Below are positions 1-7,546 of a stretch of 40,585 bases of DNA, piece by piece. The position numbers and the translations under genes are program-made. Under the pieces are notes generated by a model. That model ran no database searches and was not told where the DNA came from. It saw only the letters and a program-made list of their open reading frames with translations. Source of the DNA: CAYSLZ01 sp964468355 (GTDB lineage Bacteria; Patescibacteriota; Microgenomatia; UBA12405; JAHJSD01). Where the stretch lies: positions 1 through 40,585 of the forward strand of contig CAYXSV010000006.1 in assembly GCA_964468355.1 (NCBI GenBank), written 5' to 3'. Numbering within the stretch: position 1 is the first letter of the stretch; every line of letters starts with the position of its first letter.

Positions 1-41
1 AAGCGGGTCGTAGAAGTTAGGATTCGATTTGTGAATTCCAT

Positions 42-70
42 TTGAGTTTTTTAATTTTATTTTCTATCAT
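42..70 (+). promoter_or_regulatory. Sigma-70 promoter of the uracil-DNA glycosylase gene
   Basis: TTGAGT at 42-47, a 17-bp spacer and TATCAT at 65-70. The ATG at 77 is only 6 nt past the -10 box, which would put transcription start at or next to the start codon. Confidence 0.6.
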
Positions 71-76
71 AACTGT

Positions 77-706
77 ATGTCTGTTAAAGAGAAAATGGAT
101 AATTTAGCTCGAAAAATAGAAAATTGCCAAAAATGCCCGCTTTATAAATCAGCTACCCAGGCCGTTCCCGGCGGGCCGAATCCGGATACGGATATTGTCT
201 TTATTGGTGAAGCACCGGGCCACTGGGAAGACCAAAAAGGGATACCTTTTTGCGGACGGTCAGGGCAATTGTTAAACAAGCTACTGGCCAGAATAAGCTT
301 AAAACGGAAAGATGTTTTTATCGGAAATATTTTAAAGCACCGGCCGCCTAATAACCGTGATCCTCAACCGGAAGAAATTACTGCTTGCACACCCTGGTTG
401 AAAGAACAATTGCTGATTATTAAACCGAAAATTGTTATTACCTTAGGAAGATTCGCTCTTAATTATTTTATTCCCGATGTTTATATTTCCAAAGTTCACG
501 GACAACCGAAAAATATTCTCTGGCAGGATTTAAATTTACTTCTCTATCCGCTTTACCATCCGGCTGCCGGATTGAGGAACGGCACGGTTAAACAAGATTT
601 GATTGATGATTTTTTGAGAATTCCTCAAATTATCAATGAGAAAAGTAATAAAGATAGTGAAATAAAAGAAGAAAAAAAAGACCCGGAACAGAACAGCTTA
701 TTTTAA
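77..706 (+). CDS. Family 4 uracil-DNA glycosylase (UDGa-like)
   Basis: This enzyme should remove uracil from DNA in base excision repair. The family 4 signature GEAPG is at residues 44-48, followed by the ED..G.PF.GR.GQLL stretch, and the second active-site motif HPAA is at 161-164. Family members carry a 4Fe-4S cluster held by four Cys. Here C17, C20 and C104 are present, but the third ligand position, normally in a KCRPP context, reads K-H-R-P-P with His88. The Lys/Glu-rich tail after residue 190 is probably disordered. A promoter at 42-70 ends 6 nt before the ATG, so the mRNA may be leaderless. Length (209 aa) is normal for the family. Confidence 0.92.
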   Translation: MSVKEKMDNLARKIENCQKCPLYKSATQAVPGGPNPDTDIVFIGEAPGHWEDQKGIPFCGRSGQLLNKLLARISLKRKDVFIGNILKHRPPNNRDPQPEEITACTPWLKEQLLIIKPKIVITLGRFALNYFIPDVYISKVHGQPKNILWQDLNLLLYPLYHPAAGLRNGTVKQDLIDDFLRIPQIINEKSNKDSEIKEEKKDPEQNSLF

Positions 707-709
707 AAC

Positions 710-1020
710 ATGGTAATTTTATCTCCAAGAAAAAGAAACCGGTTTCATGGAATATTGATAATAAATCCATTATCCGTAGGGACAGGTCGCGACCTGTCCC
801 TACAGAAGAAAATTAAACCACTATCAGAATTAATCGGTGCTTTAAAACAACATCGTCAAAACAAATTCATCAATTCGGATTGTATGAATTTAAATGGCAG
901 CGTTCATTTTATGACCATATTATCCGTAATGAAAAATCACTATATAAAATTCGGAAATACATTTCTAATAATCCGATTAATTGGGACATTGACAAAAACA
1001 ATCCAGTGAATCAGACCTAG
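710..1020 (+). pseudogene. Decayed RAYT (REP-associated tyrosine transposase) remnant
   Basis: The first twelve codons (MVILSPRKRNRF) match the start of the intact RAYT at 17862-18428. The catalytic HUH region is then missing and replaced by a short stretch holding a REP palindrome (776-803). Sequence homologous to the RAYT C-terminal half resumes (LSELIGA, then after a single-base frame change at about 832 FKTTSSKQIHQFG, WQRSFYDHIIRNEK, YISNNPINW), ending at a TAG at 1018-1020. The continuous open frame through this stretch reads the wrong frame in its second half. The element is therefore dead: internal deletion plus frameshift. It lies 4 nt after the glycosylase stop codon. Confidence 0.85.
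776..803. repeat. REP-like palindrome, copy 1
   Basis: A perfect 28-bp palindrome with half-site GTAGGGACAGGTCG. Together with the preceding ATTATCC it is identical over 35 bp (769-803) to 1124-1158. It sits inside the RAYT remnant, directly before the segment coding for the LSELIGA helix. Confidence 0.85.
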
Positions 1021-1021
1021 A

Positions 1022-1045
1022 ACAGACACTTGGGTCTGTCCCTAC
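1022..1045. repeat. REP-like hairpin, degenerate
   Basis: Stem ACAGAC (1022-1027) with GTCTGT (1034-1039), followed by the CCCTAC end typical of the other copies. It lies immediately 3' of the RAYT remnant. Confidence 0.6.
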
Positions 1046-1067
1046 AAATAAACGTGTAACAAATAAT

Positions 1068-1095
1068 GTAGGGATAAACCCGTGTGTTTGTCCCC
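1068..1095. repeat. REP-like hairpin
   Basis: GTAGGG end, stem GGGATAAAC (1071-1079) with GTTTGTCCC (1086-1094), with one T-G wobble. It belongs to the same GTAGGG family as the neighbouring palindromes. The interval 1021-1160 holds only these repeats. Confidence 0.6.
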
Positions 1096-1130
1096 ATATA
1101 AATAAAAACCAAACCACTGTCTAATTATCC

Positions 1131-1158
1131 GTAGGGACAGGTCGCGACCTGTCCCTAC
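1131..1158. repeat. REP-like palindrome, copy 2
   Basis: Identical to the palindrome at 776-803. It ends 2 bp from the stop codon of the minus-strand glycosyltransferase (stop 1161-1163), so it would form a 3' hairpin on the transcript of the ten-gene operon, possibly stabilising or ending it. Confidence 0.85.
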
Positions 1159-1160
1159 AA

Positions 1161-2729
1161 TCATCTCCTCCATAATCGAAGAGTTGGGTGGTCGAAAACA
1201 GTCCAGGTTTCTTCGGAGTTTAAATCACTCCCCAACAAAAAACGGCCGACGGGTCCGAAGGGATGAAACTCTTTAATTTTCTTATATCCCAATTGGCCGG
1301 AATATAATTGGTGATAAAATTCCGCTGTTTTAGGAAATTTTTCCGGCAAACGGGTATGGTTGGTAAAAATCCGTCGGGAAGGTGAGAAAAAATAGCCGGC
1401 TTCATTAATTGCCGCTGATAATTTTTTTTGTTGTTTTAAATTCTCATCAAAGTGATAAAAATCAATGTTTACTGTCTTAAATTTTTGATGATCCAATTTC
1501 GGCAAATCAACTATATTGCCCCCCTCATAAATAATAGTTGAGCCCTCGGGCAAGTTTTTATTCATCCATTGGCAGGCCCGAACGCGTATATCTTTTTGAA
1601 AATAAATTTTGGTGAAAAATATACCGGGAAAAATTAATAATAATAACGTAATCAGTAATAAATAATCAGTAATAAGTAATTGTAATTTTTTTAAAGAATA
1701 AACGGCAAATATAATCAGGAAAGGTAAAACCGGCGTTATAAACCGAGTCCATTTAGCAAAAAGAAAGGAATTGAATATAAACCAGGGAACACTAGTAGCT
1801 AGCAGCAAGTAGGTGGCAGCAGGTAGAAGCTTAAATTTCTTTTTGAAAAGATTCTGAAACAAGTTCAGAATGACAAGAGTTAAACTAATTAACAAAAAAC
1901 TAAACATCGGCAGACCTAAAACCCAGGGAAATATTTTTTTAAACTGAAAGATAAACGGTTTGGTATTAATAAACTGCCGGGTGTAAAAAACAGAAGAAAT
2001 GCCCCGGGCTACGTTTGACTCATATATAAACGTACCCCAAAAATTTTCAAATCTAATTAAATAGTAAGGCGAAAAGATAATTGTTAAAAGGATAACAAAA
2101 AGACCCCAAAAAAAAAGGCGCCGAAATCGTTTAGGCCGTAAAATAATCGCTAAAAACGGACCTAATAAAAAAAGAATGGCGTTAAGTTTGCTTGCCATTC
2201 CTATCGCCCCAACCAGACCGGACAAAATAACAAATTTAATTTTTTTTGTCTGATAATATTTAATTGCCAAATAAGCAGATGCCAAACCAACGAAAGTCAA
2301 TAAGCTTTCCGTTGTTCCAAAATGAGCCATTTGGATTAACCCGGGTGTAAAAATCAACAACAAGGCGGTAATTTTTGCATATTTTTGCTTTTTGAAAATA
2401 ATTTTTCCCAGTAAATAACCGATGATTACCGTTAAAACGGAAAAAAAAGCTGACCAAAAACGCAAATAGTTAACTGCTGTCGAAAACCTGATTTGGTCTA
2501 TAAACGATTGATTAAAAATAAAATTAACCACTTGGCGGCTTATAAAACTTAAATATATTGGAAACTGACCATAAGCAAAAAAATCAGGGTCAAAATTGTG
2601 CCAGGATAAGCGTTCTACCGCCCAAGCCATGTTGTTTTCGTCAGGATGAAAACGAAATCCGCCTCCCCAACCTAAACCCCAAAACCGAGTGATTAGTAAA
2701 ATTATAAGAAGTAAAACTTTATAAAACAT
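1161..2729 (-). CDS. GT-C fold membrane glycosyltransferase (GT39/PMT-like)
   Basis: An integral membrane protein of 522 aa with about ten hydrophobic segments. After the first segment comes HPDE (residues 28-31), matching the acidic loop-1 motif of PMT/ArnT-type GT-C enzymes, which move a sugar from a polyprenyl-phosphate donor to an acceptor outside the membrane. A soluble C-terminal part of about 120 aa follows the last segment. It is the last gene of the minus-strand operon, overlapping the UbiA-family gene by 11 nt. The Thr/Pro-rich proteins earlier in the operon are attractive O-glycosylation substrates, but this is inference. The acceptor and the sugar cannot be read from the sequence. 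Confidence 0.78.
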   Translation of the reverse strand: MFYKVLLLIILLITRFWGLGWGGGFRFHPDENNMAWAVERLSWHNFDPDFFAYGQFPIYLSFISRQVVNFIFNQSFIDQIRFSTAVNYLRFWSAFFSVLTVIIGYLLGKIIFKKQKYAKITALLLIFTPGLIQMAHFGTTESLLTFVGLASAYLAIKYYQTKKIKFVILSGLVGAIGMASKLNAILFLLGPFLAIILRPKRFRRLFFWGLFVILLTIIFSPYYLIRFENFWGTFIYESNVARGISSVFYTRQFINTKPFIFQFKKIFPWVLGLPMFSFLLISLTLVILNLFQNLFKKKFKLLPAATYLLLATSVPWFIFNSFLFAKWTRFITPVLPFLIIFAVYSLKKLQLLITDYLLLITLLLLIFPGIFFTKIYFQKDIRVRACQWMNKNLPEGSTIIYEGGNIVDLPKLDHQKFKTVNIDFYHFDENLKQQKKLSAAINEAGYFFSPSRRIFTNHTRLPEKFPKTAEFYHQLYSGQLGYKKIKEFHPFGPVGRFLLGSDLNSEETWTVFDHPTLRLWRR

Positions 2730-3657
2730 AAATTATAAAAATGAGCATTACACCCCATAAAAAAATTGTTGTTAACAAAGGAATATCAGAAGCTAATATT
2801 TTTTCCGGTCGTTGTCCACGTTTTCTCTCCAATATTAATTGTGAATACCGCATTATTCCTAATATAACCGGAAAAACCGTTAACATCAGCCATTTTCTAC
2901 CGATTAAAAAGGGAAAATTTTCAAGAAAAAAGTGGTGAATTCTCGGCTGGCTAAAATCTGCCGGTTGAGCCAAATAAGTAAATAAAGAATATGAAATTAA
3001 AGTTAAAACTGAAAAAACAGTCAAATAAAAATTCAAAAGTGCTTTTTGATACTTTTGAAGCGTCGGCCGGGTTTCGGCTCCTTCTTTTACAAACTCACTT
3101 CTTCGTTTACCGCTGGCAATGAATAAAGACAGAAAAACAACAGTGAACATCAGCCAAACGGGTAAATGGTAACCTGTCGCCACTTCACCGCCCAGGGTTC
3201 TTAAAATAAATGAAAACGAAATTCCAAAAATATCCAGAATTGCAATTTTCTTCAAGATAAAACTATAAATCAGGTGAAGAACTAAAAAAGCGACCATCAA
3301 CAAAACAAAGGCCGTTCCTAAATACATCGCTACTGATAAACCCAAGCTGAATAAAAATATTGCCGTTATAATTGCTTGGCGACCGGTAATATTGCCTCTG
3401 GCTATCGGACGGTCTCTTTTTTGAGGATGACGGCGGTCATACGGCGCATCGACAACATCATTAATTAAATACGAACCGGAAGAAAATAAGCAAAATGAAA
3501 CAAAAGCCAACAGTGTTTCGAAAACTACTTCCAGATTAAACAGTTGGCCGTTAAAAATTACTACTGCAAAGACAGCCAAATTTTTAGTCCATTGAAAAGG
3601 CCGCATTGAAATTACCAGATCTCGACCAATTTTCTTTATACCTTCCATTACCCACAT
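2719..3657 (-). CDS. UbiA-family prenyltransferase, decaprenyl-phosphate phosphoribosyltransferase-like
   Basis: A polytopic membrane protein with the UbiA aspartate motif NDVVDAPYD followed by RRHPQKRDRPIARG (residues 66-86 from the chosen ATG). That HPxKxxRPIAxG form is typical of the DPPR synthase branch, which attaches phosphoribose to a polyprenyl phosphate to make an arabinose-type lipid-linked sugar donor. The following GT-C enzyme could use such a donor. The longest frame begins at a TTG at 3735 inside the upstream gene. I prefer ATG at 3657 (or 3648) because the conserved RPFQWTKN region starts shortly after; no clear Shine-Dalgarno site supports any of these starts. Confidence 0.8.
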   Translation of the reverse strand: MWVMEGIKKIGRDLVISMRPFQWTKNLAVFAVVIFNGQLFNLEVVFETLLAFVSFCLFSSGSYLINDVVDAPYDRRHPQKRDRPIARGNITGRQAIITAIFLFSLGLSVAMYLGTAFVLLMVAFLVLHLIYSFILKKIAILDIFGISFSFILRTLGGEVATGYHLPVWLMFTVVFLSLFIASGKRRSEFVKEGAETRPTLQKYQKALLNFYLTVFSVLTLISYSLFTYLAQPADFSQPRIHHFFLENFPFLIGRKWLMLTVFPVILGIMRYSQLILERKRGQRPEKILASDIPLLTTIFLWGVMLIFIIYVL

Positions 3658-3706
3658 TTTAACTGAGAAAGTTCTTTTAAACAAGAAAAAAAGTTTAATT
3701 ATTCGT

Positions 3707-4981
3707 TTAAAATAAATTAGCCGTCTTTTTCCCAAGTTTTATTGAATAGTTTAAGCCCCTATCCCAGGGAAATATATGATTGGCAGTCGCCCAATATAAT
3801 TGACCGGGAATTAAAGTTATATCGGGCTTAATTTTCGCATAATTTACCGGTATTACCGGCTGGGCATTTTTATACTTAAATAATTTATAATCAATAAGAA
3901 AATTTTCAAAAGAAGGGTTAAGCCGTCTTAAAAAAGGTGAAAATTTATTTAAAATTTTCTCTTTGTCTTGATTAAAAATTTCATTTTCTTTTTCATAATA
4001 GCCGCCAATATAAACAATGTTCTCTCCACCATATTTTTGTTTATCAATAAAATTAGTTTGTTCCACAATTACCAAGAAAGGGAAATCTTTTTCTAAAATA
4101 TTCAGCCAATAAGTTTCTCCCGGCAAAAAACTTTTTTTTAGCCGTAAAACCAATGTTAAGGCACCAATATTATTAAGCTCTCGCCATTCAGCCACTTGAA
4201 GATCATTTAATTCCTTCCAAGTTTGAATAAGTTTTAAAGCGGAAGGAAGCGGCAGGGCTAGTATTACTTTATCAGCTGAAAATTGTTTATCTTTACTCGA
4301 TAAAACCCAACTATTGTGTTCTTTTTTAATTTTCGTAATTTGTGTATTAGTAAAAATTTTGCCTTTCTTTTTAATTTCTTTTTCCAAATTATCAATCAAA
4401 ACTTTTGTTCCGTTTTTAAAATACCCTAATTTTGGACTTCTTTTTTTAATTCTTGCCCAAAGCCACGAAAAAGCAATTTGATCAGACAAATGGCCAAATT
4501 TTCCGTCCATCAGCGGTTTCCAGATTGTATTCCAGGAAGTATCTCCAATTAATTTAGGAAACAATTTGTAAGCGGAAGTTTTATTATAAATAGGCAAATA
4601 AGGTAAATGTCTAAGGCCAAAAATAACACTTCCCATCCGAAATTTATCAAAATAGTTTAAATGCGGAAACTTTAAAAAATCAGATAACTGGTCGTAAGGA
4701 TAAATTGCTCCTTGCGAAAAAAGTGAGGTTTGTACTTTTTCATAAAATAAATTATCAACAAGATTTAAATCAGCCGCGAGTTCCTTAACTTCATTATCAT
4801 CAATAAAGTAATGATGAAAAAAATTTTCTAGCGGCCACTGCCAATTTTTAGCTTTGAAGCTAGCCGTTAAACCACCTAGGTTTTCTTCCGCTTCGTATAA
4901 AACAATTTCTTCATTATTTTTAGTTAATTGGTAAGCCGCTGATAGGCCGGTGATACCGCCGCCTATAATTGCAATACTCAT
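3707..4981 (-). CDS. FAD-dependent amine oxidase / protoporphyrinogen-oxidase-like protein
   Basis: Residues 1-35 form a classic FAD-binding beta-alpha-beta unit with GGGITG and an acidic end to the second strand (LYEAEENLGG). The C-terminal stretch (TANHIFPWDRGLNYSIKLG) fits the second FAD contact region of the NAD(P)/FAD amine-oxidase superfamily. Such enzymes include UDP-galactopyranose mutase-like and desaturase-like proteins that often sit in envelope glycan clusters. The substrate is unknown; its neighbours suggest a lipid-linked sugar or polyprenyl compound. I chose ATG at 4981 rather than an upstream alternative start, because the FAD motif begins at once. It sits 7 nt after the Thr/Pro-repeat gene and extends past the start chosen for the UbiA-family gene only if that gene starts at its TTG. 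Confidence 0.8.
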   Translation of the reverse strand: MSIAIIGGGITGLSAAYQLTKNNEEIVLYEAEENLGGLTASFKAKNWQWPLENFFHHYFIDDNEVKELAADLNLVDNLFYEKVQTSLFSQGAIYPYDQLSDFLKFPHLNYFDKFRMGSVIFGLRHLPYLPIYNKTSAYKLFPKLIGDTSWNTIWKPLMDGKFGHLSDQIAFSWLWARIKKRSPKLGYFKNGTKVLIDNLEKEIKKKGKIFTNTQITKIKKEHNSWVLSSKDKQFSADKVILALPLPSALKLIQTWKELNDLQVAEWRELNNIGALTLVLRLKKSFLPGETYWLNILEKDFPFLVIVEQTNFIDKQKYGGENIVYIGGYYEKENEIFNQDKEKILNKFSPFLRRLNPSFENFLIDYKLFKYKNAQPVIPVNYAKIKPDITLIPGQLYWATANHIFPWDRGLNYSIKLGKKTANLF

Positions 4982-4988
4982 CCGGTTA

Positions 4989-5684
4989 TTATAACCAAAC
5001 AAGCAAGCCGCTTAAAGTAATGATCGTACCGATTATAAGTAAAATTTGGCCCGGGAAATTAATTCCTGCTTCAGGAAGTTCAGCAGTTGTTGGTGTCGGA
5101 CCTTCAGCTACAGCAGTTGTTGGTTGAGGTGTGCTGGTCGGTCCTTCTGTCGGCGTATTTGTCGGTTCACCGGTCGGTTGAGGCGTACTGGTCGGTCCTT
5201 CCGTCGGCGTATTTGTCGGTTCTCCTGTCGGTTGAGGCGTGCTTGTCGGTGTTTCCGTCGGCGTACTGGTCGGTGTTTCCGTCGGTGTACTGGTCGGTGT
5301 TTCCGTCGGTGTACTTGTCGGTGTTTCTGTAACCGTCGGGGTCGGTGTATGAGTTGCTGTCGGTGTCGGAGTTCCGGTTACACTAGGTGTCGGAGTTTGA
5401 GTTCTTGTCGGCGTCGGCGTACGAGTTCCGGTCGGGGTCGGCGTTTCCGTAATTCGCTCAATTGTGAAATCTAAAGTACAGTCAGGAACCACCGCCGGTG
5501 CTTTTTCAGGCGCAGTAGGAGCAACCGGCTTTTCGCGCATCTGGTAAAGCTTGAAAGCACTAAACACGGCTATTAATGCTAAAACTACAGTTACGGTAAT
5601 TAAGCCAAATAATTTCAATTTATTAGTTTTTCCCGATTGATTATTTGTTGAACCGGTATTTTTTTCAATATTTATTTCTTCCAT
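4989..5684 (-). CDS. Thr/Pro-repeat surface protein with LPEAG-type C-terminal anchor
   Basis: From the ATG at 5684 the protein has a polar N-terminus, one membrane segment at about residues 26-46, a single Cys-containing segment, then a TPT/TPTE/STPQPTGEPTNTPTEG repeat region (about 80-190), LPEAG at 203-207 and a final hydrophobic helix ending at the C-terminus without basic residues. Thr/Pro tracts are typical extended, O-glycosylated spacers. LPEAG followed by a membrane helix resembles a sortase-type sorting signal but lacks the positively charged tail. The upstream gene's stop overlaps the start as TAATG, indicating coupled translation. No enzymatic domain is visible. Confidence 0.8.
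   Translation of the reverse strand: MEEINIEKNTGSTNNQSGKTNKLKLFGLITVTVVLALIAVFSAFKLYQMREKPVAPTAPEKAPAVVPDCTLDFTIERITETPTPTGTRTPTPTRTQTPTPSVTGTPTPTATHTPTPTVTETPTSTPTETPTSTPTETPTSTPTETPTSTPQPTGEPTNTPTEGPTSTPQPTGEPTNTPTEGPTSTPQPTTAVAEGPTPTTAELPEAGINFPGQILLIIGTIITLSGLLVWL
5112..5327 (-). repeat. In-frame tandem DNA repeats coding for Thr/Pro repeats
   Basis: Two repeat types lie end to end: a 24-bp unit coding for TPTETPTS (several copies) and a 54-bp unit coding for STPQPTGEPTNTPTEGPT (two copies plus a part). The units are nearly identical at DNA level, so copy number can change by slippage without breaking the frame. Confidence 0.85.
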
Positions 5685-6976
5685 TATTTCCAACCAAAAT
5701 GCGGATTATAAACTTCCGCCTCAACTCTAAAGCTGTCGTATTTAGCAAAAGTATAGGGTAGATAAAAACCTTTATCATTTTTATCAGTAGTTTCCATCCA
5801 ACCGCCGCCGTCAACTCTGAACCGCGCTTTCGTTAAGCCGTCCGGATGACTGGTTTGACCCCTGACAACCAAATAAACTTCTTTGTTATATATTTCAGAA
5901 GGATCAACCAAAAGACCGGACGCCCGGTTAACTATCAGCATCCAGTTTTTGTTATATATCTCCACTTCGGTACAGTCACAGTCGTAAACCGGTGTCCCCG
6001 TCGGGGTAATTGTCGGAGTTGGAGTTTCCGTCGGTGTCGGGGTTGGGGTATCTTCCGGCCGCGTACAACAATTATCCTCATTAGGATTATCTGTACATTC
6101 AGGTTCGGGATCAGGGATAGAACAAATATAAACCGCAACACCAGGATAAGCAAAGGTGCATACATGATCTCCTGAACAATCCTCATCATCCTTACAACCG
6201 ATTTCACCACAGTCTAACGGAGCCGGTGTTTCCGTCGGTGTCGGTGTTTCAGTTGGACGAGAACAATCCCAATCCAAATCGTCCGGGTTACATCCGGTTC
6301 CCTCCACACAATATTCACCCCTGTCACCAATAAAAACAACTATTGCCCCATCACCTTGAGGAGCATTAGTGTCAGCTTGCACCGTCGTACACCAGGAAGA
6401 AATAAAAGTTTCTTTTCCATCCTTCTTAACTTTAACTTCTTCTCCATATTTAATAGAACCGGCCGGAATTCCGTTACCCAAAAAAGAACCGTGTTTTTCA
6501 TTACATGCACTATGCGAACGACCTCTGCAGTAAAATGACACCGGCCAAACACCGGAACAATCGTTATTACAACCATGCCGGTCACACCATCCAGTACAAT
6601 CGTCGCTATCATCCCCGCAAGGCGTGCCTTCTTCAACCCATGTTCCACTACAACAGTGATACTCTTTACCCGTATCCTTATTCGTAGCACAGCAATAACC
6701 GTCATCGTAACAAGTACCGCCGGATTCGCACTGATTATCACCGCAAGTTGGTGAATCCCCATTATCGTCGTCACTTACAATTTTATAACAACCATCCCCA
6801 TTATGTTCCGGACAACCTTCACAACAAGGACAACTGTTGTCTGGACAATGACAACACCATTCAACCTTCGCTTCTTTTCTTACATCCTGCTGTTGTTTAA
6901 CCAAAATAATTCCGCCTATTAAAGAGGCAGTTAACAAAATTCCGGTTATAATTAAAATAATTGGTTTTTTGGTCAT
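5684..6976 (-). CDS. Secreted Cys-rich anchored surface protein
   Basis: An N-terminal membrane helix (about residues 5-26) is followed by KQQQDVRKEA, the same post-helix signature seen in the next upstream gene product. The exported part contains about 36 Cys in 430 aa, many in CC, CxC and CxxC pairs, which suggests a disulfide-bonded or metal-binding extracellular protein. Two Thr/Pro linkers (ETPTPTETP and DTPTPTPTETP types) separate the Cys-rich blocks from a C-terminal domain of about 100 aa (from VYDCDC onward). That domain is paralogous to the C-terminal domain of the 170-aa neighbour. The start overlaps the upstream stop as ATGA. No family with a known function recognised. Confidence 0.8.
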   Translation of the reverse strand: MTKKPIILIITGILLTASLIGGIILVKQQQDVRKEAKVEWCCHCPDNSCPCCEGCPEHNGDGCYKIVSDDDNGDSPTCGDNQCESGGTCYDDGYCCATNKDTGKEYHCCSGTWVEEGTPCGDDSDDCTGWCDRHGCNNDCSGVWPVSFYCRGRSHSACNEKHGSFLGNGIPAGSIKYGEEVKVKKDGKETFISSWCTTVQADTNAPQGDGAIVVFIGDRGEYCVEGTGCNPDDLDWDCSRPTETPTPTETPAPLDCGEIGCKDDEDCSGDHVCTFAYPGVAVYICSIPDPEPECTDNPNEDNCCTRPEDTPTPTPTETPTPTITPTGTPVYDCDCTEVEIYNKNWMLIVNRASGLLVDPSEIYNKEVYLVVRGQTSHPDGLTKARFRVDGGGWMETTDKNDKGFYLPYTFAKYDSFRVEAEVYNPHFGWK

Positions 6977-7485
6977 CGGCAGGTACCCTCCACGCAGACC
7001 TCAGCGTCAATGTCATAACACGGCTCGGTTATTTCTGAAAAGTCATAACACCAGTTATAATAATAAAAGCGTCCGTTACCGCCGGTATTATCCTCGTCTC
7101 TTTGAAAATCGCCCCATCCCCAATCATCATCGCCGATAATTTTAAACCTGGCTTCGGTTATACCTTGTTCACAATCAGTCCAACCTTTTACCTCAAAACA
7201 AACTTCTTGAGGTTCTAACTCCTGCAATTGATTGTCGTCAATTTTATCTCCCGCATCATCAATTGCGTATAAATCAACGCAATTAAAATTGCAGTCAAGG
7301 TCAGGAGGCGGAGTTTCTGTCGGCGGGACTTCTGTCGGCGTTGTTTCCGATTCTTCTTCACCCAATTGGTCAACCGCACTTCTTCTAGTTTCTTGGGTTT
7401 GCCTTACTAAAAATACGGCTCCGGCTAAGGAAATAAGAATTAAACCTACTACACTGACGGATAAAATTATCTTTTTGGTATTCAT
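6973..7485 (-). CDS. Small anchored surface protein with a paralogous C-terminal domain
   Basis: An N-terminal membrane helix is followed by VRQTQETRRSA, a short acidic and Thr/Pro linker, then a domain of about 110 aa starting at DLDCNFNC. It shares an order of features with the C-terminal domain of the Cys-rich neighbour: a C-x-C-like start, VDLY or VEIY, a strand EVCFEVKG or EVYLVVRG, GITEARF or GLTKARF, a Gly/Trp turn, a Tyr-rich strand and an ending DAEVCVEG or EAEVYNPH. It looks like an extracellular beta domain with several disulfides. The function is unknown. A 61-nt gap separates it from the FN3 gene, the largest gap within the operon. Confidence 0.78.
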   Translation of the reverse strand: MNTKKIILSVSVVGLILISLAGAVFLVRQTQETRRSAVDQLGEEESETTPTEVPPTETPPPDLDCNFNCVDLYAIDDAGDKIDDNQLQELEPQEVCFEVKGWTDCEQGITEARFKIIGDDDWGWGDFQRDEDNTGGNGRFYYYNWCYDFSEITEPCYDIDAEVCVEGTCR

Positions 7486-7546
7486 TATTCAAAATTTATT
7501 TTACTTACTTCATAATAAACTAAAATTGAAAATCTTGCAAATTAAG

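Noticed and set aside
902..1009. Second half of the open frame starting at 710 as a genuine protein
   Set aside because: The conserved RAYT C-terminus is in a different frame there; the same shadow peptide appears antisense-free in the intact RAYT at 17862-17995.
5112..5327. Short tandem repeats as a CRISPR array
   Set aside because: Repeats are contiguous, in frame and without unique spacers; they code for Thr/Pro repeats. No CRISPR array or cas gene is in the window.
5046..5474. Plus-strand Arg/Cys/Ser-rich open frames over the Thr/Pro-repeat gene
   Set aside because: They are antisense shadows of the repeats in the minus-strand gene; composition is the mirror of the Thr/Pro codons and there is no ribosome site.
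6340..6774. 144-aa minus-strand frame within the Cys-rich gene
   Set aside because: Alternative frame of the Cys-rich coding sequence; the Cys-rich frame has the membrane anchor, the paralogous domain and exact operon overlaps.
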